From assembly GCA_964347035.1 (NCBI GenBank), contig CAYFXE010000035.1, forward strand, positions 1 to 30,602: a stretch of 30,602 nt of DNA. The letters run 5' to 3'. Of this stretch, positions 26,301 to 30,602 are shown in pieces. The position numbers were made by a program, and so were the translations under genes. Origin of the DNA: CAYFXE01 sp964347035. GTDB lineage: Bacteria; Acidobacteriota; Aminicenantia; Aminicenantales; Aminicenantaceae. The notes beneath the pieces are model-generated. The model saw only the letters and a list, made by a program, of their open reading frames with translations. It did not search any database and was not told the DNA's origin. Positions within the stretch are counted from its first letter, which is position 1; the number at the start of each line of letters is the position of its first letter.

Positions 26301-26436
26301 TTCTGTGGCCATCATCGGCGGCTTGACCACCTCGACCTTCTTTACACTGATCTTCTTGCCCACCTTTTATTCCATCTCGGATTCGGTGACCACCAAAGTT
26401 AAGTCAATCCTCGGCTTTAAAAACGCCAAGGTCTAA
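23335..26436 (+). CDS. RND efflux transporter permease, second subunit
   Basis: The 1033-residue RND pump starts at an ATG overlapping the first pump stop by four bases, so the two are translationally coupled. It has TM1 (PVSIIVAMLIFITIGVISIL), two porter halves, SLSGLMMAVGMLVDNSVVVLEN in TM4 and LVLFGIVVNNGIILIDHIR in TM10, and ends in a basic tail. Tandem coupled pumps behind one adaptor recall MdtBC, which assemble as a heterotrimer; that arrangement is plausible here. The proton-relay positions match its partner (Asp-Asn in TM4, Asn instead of Lys in TM10). Its substrate is unknown; candidates are drugs, lipids or metabolites. No outer-membrane channel gene follows. Confidence 0.93.
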   Translation: MNLPEFSIHKPVSIIVAMLIFITIGVISILKLPLEMMPDTSFPGLMVQIPYPSSSPEEVERTITRPLEDILATLNNLDTLRSTSSSSSSFIHMQFKGGTNMDLVTMQIRDKIDQIRDQLPDDIENIRIRRFSLDDRPVINFSVSLPGDLENLYYWSENYIMQQLERIGGIANVDIRGIRNKVLTIYLKPEVFYSSSIRIMDLIDTIRNNNINISAGYVEEESMRYATRIPGELKILEDVKTLPVSDKGLTIGDVARVTYDYPEKDDFNRLNGNETVRFQIYRASNANIVDVCNEVKATMARIKDTRPELKDMTFIFYRDQSNDILQSLKALTLSGIIGGLLAVFVLLFFLRKFRSTIIIAIAIPMAMVFTFSFMYLYRAIFGANITINIISLSGLMMAVGMLVDNSVVVLENIFRLRQEKNYSPLKASMTGASEVALAVTASTLTTLVVFVSLTFMSQSGFARFMKDFALTISLALIASLIVALTFIPLAGSRLLSGKAREKARWLVKLTSFYERIISFTIKNWKTKLLVVGLAVAVFFTSYQIIKNIEREFMFSSDEREINISVYMPRSFTLEEMKALFKNFEELLLSRKEELAIKYLTTDFGTRNMRQGRFRGRLELELEEEGSSVTEIKERLKQLLPRRAGIEYEYGQRFGRGGHHRGISVELIGLDYTRLTELAPMVIEKLRTVKDVEDITSDLEGGDTQLMVEVDRQRAESSGVSSQMVARTISSSLSERPIGKFKTENREIDIILKIQGDDGFSEEDLRNISLPTQTARIPISAVSNISYRMGSTSIRKENKKSKLNISINTKSQGMMGISEDIRRVMNTIQLPEGYTWSLGGGWRRFQESEGESYMAIILALIFIYIIMASLFESFIHPFTIILTVPLALFGVAIFFTLTNITLNTTSYLGLLVLFGIVVNNGIILIDHIRTLRKSGMGKNESIVQGGKDRMRPIIMTAITTIFGVLPLALPFLLPQFFQAVGRRAQMWAPISVAIIGGLTTSTFFTLIFLPTFYSISDSVTTKVKSILGFKNAKV

Positions 26437-26523
26437 ATTCTATTTTTCTCAGGCATGGCTTGTTTAATCAGCAGAAAAATTCTATATATGTGAACGAATG
26501 ATTCAAGTTTGAAGGAGGATGAT

Positions 26524-26715
26524 ATGCCGCTTGTGGAAATTCACATGCTGGAAGGCCGCACAGAGATGCAAAAACGGGCACTTCTCGACGCAGTGACCGA
26601 TGCTGTCCGCAACTCCCTGGGCGTGCCGCTAACCTCTATCCGAGTCTGGATTCAGGAATTTTCACCAAAGGAATATATGGTCGCCGGAGAGCTTTACGCA
26701 GACAGGAAAAAGTGA
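26524..26715 (+). CDS. 4-oxalocrotonate tautomerase-family protein
   Basis: The start at 26524 gives MPLVEIHMLEGRTEMQKRAL, 63 residues, and has GGAGG five bases upstream. After Met removal, the mature chain begins with catalytic Pro1. Arg11 and Arg39 match the substrate-binding arginines of 4-OT, and Tyr50 stands in place of Phe50. The protein is a small beta-alpha-beta subunit that assembles as a hexamer and catalyses keto-enol tautomerisation of unsaturated keto acids. It lies 87 bp after the second pump gene, in the same direction, and converges on the GNAT gene. No aromatic degradation genes are nearby, so the substrate is open. Confidence 0.88.
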   Translation: MPLVEIHMLEGRTEMQKRALLDAVTDAVRNSLGVPLTSIRVWIQEFSPKEYMVAGELYADRKK

Positions 26716-26739
26716 CAGTCGGTTCCGTCTCCAAGTTAA

Positions 26740-27324
26740 CTATCGGCAACGCTGCCAGTCAGAATCCATATAAAAGAATTCCAGTTCCTTCCAAAATTCG
26801 TCCATATCACAAGTCATGATGATCAGGTCCTGAAGCTTTCCGTTTAAATCCCGAACATAATCCGGGATCATGTGCTCCTCACGAAACCCGAGTTTATGGC
26901 ATATGTTACGAGCTGCCTTCTGGGGCCTCATCATCTTGACGACGACTTTTTCTACTTTTTTCCGGGCGGCGACAAAATAAAGCTCTCTCATCATGATCAT
27001 CCCCAAGCCTTTATGTTGATAATCTCTGGCCACGATAATCCGAAGCTCGCCTTGATGCTTTCGCCATTCCTCAGCTGAGAGCTCAAGCGCTCCGTCCGCG
27101 ATGATTTCATCATCGTGTAAGGCGACGACACGAACAACATCTCCCTGTTCTATCAACTTAATCCGTTTAGCCACGACATCTCTGTCAGTCACATCCACTC
27201 TGAGATATTTTCTGTCCTCTTCGGGGAGAGTGCGATAAAACCTCATCAGCCTTTCAAGATCATCGACGGTTAAACTTCTTAAGATCACTTTTGTACCGTC
27301 TTTTAGAGTTTCTTTTTTATTCAT
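26740..27324 (-). CDS. GNAT N-acetyltransferase
   Basis: The 194-residue protein has the GNAT fold: N-terminal TKVILRSLTVDDLERLMRFY, the beta-4 strand GELRIIVARDYQHKGLGMIMM and a C-terminal region KAARNICHKLGFREE. RDYQHKGLG is the acetyl-CoA pyrophosphate loop (Q/R-x-x-G-x-G/A). GNAT enzymes transfer an acetyl group to an amine on a small molecule or protein. AGAAGGAG precedes the ATG, which overlaps the stop of the MBL hydrolase gene as ATGA. The pair is therefore co-translated. Confidence 0.88.
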   Translation of the reverse strand: MNKKETLKDGTKVILRSLTVDDLERLMRFYRTLPEEDRKYLRVDVTDRDVVAKRIKLIEQGDVVRVVALHDDEIIADGALELSAEEWRKHQGELRIIVARDYQHKGLGMIMMRELYFVAARKKVEKVVVKMMRPQKAARNICHKLGFREEHMIPDYVRDLNGKLQDLIIMTCDMDEFWKELEFFYMDSDWQRCR

Positions 27325-28235
27325 TTTTCTCCTTCTCCTGAGAGATCGTGATGGACCATTTTTGTGAAAAAGTCAGGTTCAAAGTTCTGAAAATCCTGAT
27401 CAAAATCCGCGGTGGGCTTTGAGGCTATGATCTGCTCCAAAGTCTTTCCTTCGCTCATTAATTTCGATATGCGCTCTCGAACCGTGACGAGCATATTCCT
27501 GTATTTCTCGAGTCCTTCTCGGTTTGTAAGCGGGCCGTGCCCGGGGATGACTTTTGTGTTGTCGTCGATCATTTGAAGCATTCGATCGTAGGCTTCGATC
27601 AATCCCTTTATGGACCCACCGTGGGTGGTATCGATGAACGGATACGCACCACTGAAGCAAAGATCACCGGTATGGAGAATGTTGCTCTTCTTGAAATAGA
27701 CAACGGTATCCCCGTCCGTGTGGGCGTTTTCCAAATGAATAAGATGAATCACATCTCCGTTGAAGTGAAGTATTAAGGAGTCTTTGTAAGTGATATCAGG
27801 AAGCGCTTTTTCAGGGGAAGGCGGCGCTTTTGCTTCGAGCATCGGATGGGACCATTCTTTCTTCATCCCCTCTCTCACGTTCTCATGGGCTATGATCAAG
27901 GCCCCTTCATTGGCGAATGGTTCGTTGCATCCTGTATGATCTAGATGCATGTGCGTGTTGATGACCATCCGGATGGGGCCTTCATTCAGCCCCTTTACCG
28001 CAGCGTTGATCTTTTCGGTGAGCTGGGCGAACTGGGAATCGATGAGCAAAACTCCATCATCCCCCGCGGAAATTCCTATGTTTCCTCCTCCCCCAACAAG
28101 AAGGTAAACGTTGTCTGCGAGTTTTTCGGTTTTAATCACAATCTTATCGAAGTCTTGGGAAGTCGCGGGGAGAATGAGAGAAAGGATCAAAAGAATTAAT
28201 GTGAAGATTCGAGGAGTTTTAATAAAGAAACGCAT
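27321..28235 (-). CDS. Secreted metallo-beta-lactamase-fold hydrolase
   Basis: The 304-residue protein has a signal peptide (FIKTPRIFTLILLILSLILP, cleavage near ATSQ) and thus a periplasmic fate. The di-zinc site is full: THMHLDH (His95, His97, Asp99, His100), His172 in ENAHTDGD, Asp191 in HTGDL and His233 in IPGHGP. VGGGGNIGISAGDDGVLLID is the conserved N-terminal strand pair. The class resembles subclass-B3-like or glyoxalase II-like hydrolases; activity could be on lactones, thioesters or beta-lactams. AAAGGAG precedes the ATG. The stop overlaps the GNAT start. Confidence 0.9.
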   Translation of the reverse strand: MRFFIKTPRIFTLILLILSLILPATSQDFDKIVIKTEKLADNVYLLVGGGGNIGISAGDDGVLLIDSQFAQLTEKINAAVKGLNEGPIRMVINTHMHLDHTGCNEPFANEGALIIAHENVREGMKKEWSHPMLEAKAPPSPEKALPDITYKDSLILHFNGDVIHLIHLENAHTDGDTVVYFKKSNILHTGDLCFSGAYPFIDTTHGGSIKGLIEAYDRMLQMIDDNTKVIPGHGPLTNREGLEKYRNMLVTVRERISKLMSEGKTLEQIIASKPTADFDQDFQNFEPDFFTKMVHHDLSGEGEK

Positions 28236-28651
28236 TCCTAACTCCTTTTTTAATAAAATTCTTTTTTGTAGGTAATAATGCAGCCAAACCTGCCTCTTCC
28301 TTGCACTCTCAATATATGACTTAATTTTTGCTCATCTGTTTTTTTCAAAAATAGGCAGCTATATGCGTTCAGGGTTTTTGTTGTCCATTTGGTTTAATCT
28401 TTATTTTCCTCAATATACTGTATTTAACTCTCTTTGACCACCTGAAAAAAACTTTTGCCTTTTTATTCCAATCAATCCCCCCCTTGTTAACATCGGCCAG
28501 CAGCAAAGAAATGAATAATGTTTTTATATCAATACCATGGCAAAAATCGAATGATTTACTTTGGAATTAAAGAAGAGAGATTGATAATAAAATTATTATT
28601 GACTTAGAGCCTAACCGCTTATAGAAATAGACCCATAAAAGGAGGAATTCA
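28236..28651. other. AT-rich intergenic region with possible promoter
   Basis: This 416-bp gap between divergent genes is AT-rich and has several T-runs, including CAATCAATCCCCCCCTTG-like pyrimidine tracts, but no coding frame or RNA gene that I can recognise. A weak promoter-like pair, TTGACT at 28599-28604 and TAGAAA at 28622-28627 with 17-base spacing, precedes a strong AAAGGAGG for the exported protein gene. Confidence 0.5.
28599..28627 (+). promoter_or_regulatory. Possible promoter of the exported protein gene
   Basis: TTGACT and TAGAAA are separated by 17 bases; the -35 matches consensus at five of six positions and the -10 poorly. It lies 25 bases before the ATG at 28652, with the ribosome binding site between, so the leader would be very short. 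Confidence 0.3.
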
Positions 28652-29146
28652 ATGAAAAACAAATGTCTACTAGGTATTTTTTTGTTTTCATTGTTAATTG
28701 GATTTTCTACGGCTCAGGATAATAATGTTGTCTTAAAACATGAGATAAAGGGAATCTATGGAGACGACACATCATTGCCATCAATACAGGCAACGGGAGA
28801 CAAAGCAAAAGTGACAGTATTAGGAACCTACGTCACTGATGGAAGCGATATCCCAAACCATGTTATCCCTATCTCAGACCCTGAGGTCCGCTTTCACGTT
28901 GAATATTATGGCCATAAAGCTGAAGAAATAAGAATGCATGTGAGAGTGAACGGTCCGACTACTGTAACCTCCTCCTCTGACTGGCTTCCTGTCCAAAAGG
29001 GAAAGAATTACTCCTCATATTTCGGTTTTCAAGGTCTCACATCTTTTTTTAAGAAAGGGATATACGAAGTGTATCTCTATTTCGAAACGAAAAAGGGAGG
29101 TGCCGGAACCGCACTCTCAGCGCGTTGCCTTGTTCAATTTAACTGA
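28652..29146 (+). CDS. Hypothetical exported beta-rich protein
   Basis: The 164-residue protein begins with a signal peptide, MKNKCLLGIFLFSLLIGFSTAQ, with likely cleavage after TAQ. The mature part (VVLKHEIKGIYGDDTSLPSI, VTVLGTYVTDGSDI, VRFHVEYYGHKAEEIRMHVR) is beta-rich and may form an immunoglobulin-like or jelly-roll domain; the C-terminal strand is ALSARCLVQF. AAAGGAGGAATTCA stands before the ATG. No family is recognised and no function is proposed. It is likely periplasmic or surface-located. Confidence 0.7.
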   Translation: MKNKCLLGIFLFSLLIGFSTAQDNNVVLKHEIKGIYGDDTSLPSIQATGDKAKVTVLGTYVTDGSDIPNHVIPISDPEVRFHVEYYGHKAEEIRMHVRVNGPTTVTSSSDWLPVQKGKNYSSYFGFQGLTSFFKKGIYEVYLYFETKKGGAGTALSARCLVQFN

Positions 29147-29173
29147 TAACTTAGGGTCAGTTCTGATCCATAG

Positions 29174-29488
29174 TCAATTTGGAAGGAATCGTTTCGCGTC
29201 CTCAATCTCAGGGATACCTGGGTCAGCGTCCTTCCAGAGGATTAGGAATTTCTCGTAATGCGCTATGGCTTTAGCTGTGTTACCCATCTGCTCGTGAATC
29301 TTTCCCAGCATATAGAAGCTCTTGGTGTAGATATCGCCCCAATAATATTGTCCGATTGTCAATTCAATGATATCTTTGTAAGCCTCCATGGCCTTTTCTA
29401 AGTTTCCGCTCTTTAAGTATGCCAGAGCCAGGTAATTCAGATATAAGGAATGTCTGATATAGCCCCAAGTATTATTATAGAGTTCTGC
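29174..29488 (-). pseudogene. Truncated TPR protein, C-terminal remnant
   Basis: The open frame from 29488 down to the TAA at 29174 is stopped upstream by TAA (29491-29489) and lacks a true start. An internal ATG would give 71 residues, but homology extends further upstream. The residues AELYNNTWGYIRHSLYLNYL, then ALAYLKSGNLEKAMEAYKDI, then KIHEQMGNTAKAIAHYEKFL are two to three tetratricopeptide units, and the tail reads WKDADPGIPEIEDAKRFL. That tail is typical of TPR regions attached to serine/threonine kinases or sensors in Acidobacteriota-like genomes. It is therefore the decayed C-terminus of a larger protein. Confidence 0.75.
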
Positions 29489-29590
29489 TTATACACTTAC
29501 ATCCGAATTCGGGAGCGGTATTTTTTCTATTAACATTTATGATTTTTTGGTATAGTGGGACTGCCCAATAAAAAAATAAGGGAGTCTATC

Positions 29591-30121
29591 ATGGATGAAA
29601 CGAATTCCAAAATGCAGCAAACTGTGCAGAAATATCTAGAATTAATGAAAATGATTTCTACTATGGAAAACCGTCTGGTCCGTTCTGAAATGATCTATTT
29701 AATTGTCAATATTTTTGTTTTCTTTAGCTCAACGATCTCTCTCAGTCGAGTGCAATTTTTCGGCTACCCTTATCCCCTGTTTTGGCTTGTTATCGGTATG
29801 TTCCTATGTGTATTCTGGATTGCATCCGCTATGAGGTTGCAGCTCAAGTTGAAGCTTCGTTATTTCCAAGCCAGATATCTTGAACGAAAGATGGATTCAG
29901 CAGGTGAGAACTTTTTTTCTGACGAGGGTATCTTTTTTAATTCTAAAATACGGAAAATAGAAAGCCCAGATGAGAAGGAGCTCCTGCAATATCCAGTGAA
30001 GGGTCTCAACCGGATGGACGGATTCTTAGGTGCTACTAAACCACGTCATCTAACCTGGATTCTGCCAAGTATTTTCTTCATATTCTATCTATTCACCTGG
30101 ATTTATTTCCTGGTTGATTAA
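29591..30121 (+). CDS. Hypothetical membrane protein with three predicted TM segments
   Basis: The start at 29591 has AGGGAG seven bases upstream and yields 176 residues (MDETNSKMQQTVQKYLELMK); a GTG 36 bp earlier is less likely. A short N-terminal helix precedes two membrane segments, about residues 36-55 (MIYLIVNIFVFFSST) and 65-85 (LFWLVIGMFLCVFWIASAM). A cytoplasmic basic and acidic region follows, then a final segment near 158-174 (ILPSIFFIFYLFTWIYFLV). No conserved motif is recognised; function is unknown. Confidence 0.65.
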   Translation: MDETNSKMQQTVQKYLELMKMISTMENRLVRSEMIYLIVNIFVFFSSTISLSRVQFFGYPYPLFWLVIGMFLCVFWIASAMRLQLKLKLRYFQARYLERKMDSAGENFFSDEGIFFNSKIRKIESPDEKELLQYPVKGLNRMDGFLGATKPRHLTWILPSIFFIFYLFTWIYFLVD

Positions 30122-30229
30122 AAACCTGAAGCCTAGGCTCTTTAATCTAATAATCTATCATATCTGCAAATCTTTGTACTTCTGCCTCTTCTTTCAAATC
30201 CAGAAATTGAGCCTGTTTTCTATTTAGAA

Positions 30230-30397
30230 TTAGAGCAATTGTTTTAACCCAGTCAGCCCCTTCCTGGCATCTTTAACCTCAGGAATCTCAGGATCAGCGT
30301 CTTTCCAAAGCTCGAGGAAATGCTTGTAATGCTCTATGGCTTTTCCTGTGTAGCCTTTCTGCATGTGAATTTTCTACAGCATGTGGAAACTCATGGC
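30230..30397 (-). pseudogene. Second TPR remnant, with an in-frame stop
   Basis: Read on the minus strand, residues AMSFHML, stop, KIHMQKGYTGKAIEHYKHFL then ELWKDADPEIPEVKDARKGL follow the same plan as the relic at 29174-29488 (SFYMLGKIHEQMGNTAKAIA). The TAG at 30376-30374 replaces the Gly codon. The homology begins exactly where the repeat end at 30398 stops, so a longer gene was probably cut there. Confidence 0.75.
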
Positions 30398-30424
30398 AAA
30401 TGAAAGTTATGAAGGCCTGACCCC
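30398..30424 (-). repeat. Single 27-bp GGGGTC-family repeat end
   Basis: On the minus strand it begins GGGGTCAGGCCTTCATAAC and ends in CATTT. It has the same length as the MITE terminal repeat at 18475 and shares its GGGGTC start and CATTT end. No matching second end is visible within the window. It joins two unrelated gene relics. Confidence 0.65.
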
Positions 30425-30430
30425 ACTATT

Positions 30431-30568
30431 TTACAATGCTTTCCAGGCGTGACTCCAGGCTTTCTCATAGTGTTCTATCGCCTTATCGAATTTGTCCTAC
30501 TCAATCTCCTTTTCAGCCTTTTTCATTTCTTTTTCAGCCTTATCGATATCTTTATCATCACTTAATTG
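30431..30568 (-). pseudogene. Relic of an AEKEIEK-type C-terminal tail
   Basis: The minus-strand translation reads DKDIDKAEKEMKKAEKEIE, a TAG (30499-30497), then DKFDKAIEHYEKAWSHAWK and a TAA at 30433-30431. The pattern recalls the C-terminal helical repeat (AEKEIEKGKFDKAIEHYKKA-like) found at the end of large secreted proteins in environmental bacteria and archaea. The in-frame stop, and another stop just upstream at 30571-30569, show that it is not functional. Its relation to the TPR relics is unclear. Confidence 0.6.
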
Positions 30569-30602
30569 TTAAAGACAACAGCCTCACCGGTGTGAGGACG
30601 CT

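Larger units (their letters stand above)
30122..30602. other. Region of decayed genes and repeat ends
   Basis: No intact gene lies in these 481 bases. It holds two minus-strand relics (30230-30397 and 30431-30568) joined at a 27-bp GGGGTC-family repeat end (30398-30424). The stretch 30122-30229 is AT-rich without features that I recognise, and 30569-30602 continues beyond the window. Confidence 0.7.

Overview
The window looks like chromosomal DNA of an anaerobic, Gram-negative-type bacterium. It has lipoproteins, secreted proteins, RND efflux pumps and glycyl radical chemistry at moderate GC. Several traits recall Candidatus Aminicenantes or other Acidobacteriota: sulfatase-like lipoproteins ending in LGYIK, TPR tails of the YEKFLxLWKDADP type, a secreted LVELAKKEKERRAK coiled-coil protein, a holin-annotated small membrane protein, and 27-bp GGGGTC repeats like those near REP-associated transposases. 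The lineage is inference from remembered patterns; no rRNA or marker gene is present. No tRNA, rRNA, CRISPR array or intact transposase was seen.

Layout. 1-1058: the tail of a DUF2807 (head-GIN) surface protein, a doubtful small ORF, a ribbon-helix-helix-like protein and a 38-bp-period palindromic repeat array. 1059-4741 (minus): two sulfatase-superfamily lipoproteins in one unit, both with Thr where sulfatases carry the formylglycine Cys. 4956-10149 (minus): a hydroxyproline-type catabolic locus with a GntR/FCD regulator, an enolase-superfamily enzyme, a glycyl radical activase and a glycyl radical enzyme. The last keeps all the active-site residues I recall for trans-4-hydroxy-L-proline dehydratase (HypD). 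10523-12060: VOC protein, small membrane protein, radical SAM protein. 12169-14911: a secreted (alpha/alpha)6 glycoside hydrolase with a good promoter. 14953-18429: Cys-rich peptide, coiled-coil exported protein, DUF72 protein, dodecin and polyprenyl synthase. 18475-18615: a 141-bp MITE-like element. 18892-26436: an adaptor-RND-RND efflux operon joined by ATGA overlaps. An artificial 10-N gap splits the first pump. 26524-28235: a 4-oxalocrotonate tautomerase-like protein, then (minus) a coupled MBL hydrolase and GNAT pair. 28652-30602: an exported protein, a membrane protein and decayed gene debris around a repeat end.

The most coherent system is 4956-10255. Two near-consensus sigma70 promoters, one before gntR and one before the activase gene, each carry a TGATRTAT-type 17-bp inverted repeat placed over the -10 hexamer in the same register. 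This suggests that the GntR protein controls its own gene, the enolase-family gene and the glycyl radical pair, for anaerobic use of hydroxyproline from collagen-like peptides. Biochemical roles are inferred from motifs recalled from memory; no search was run.
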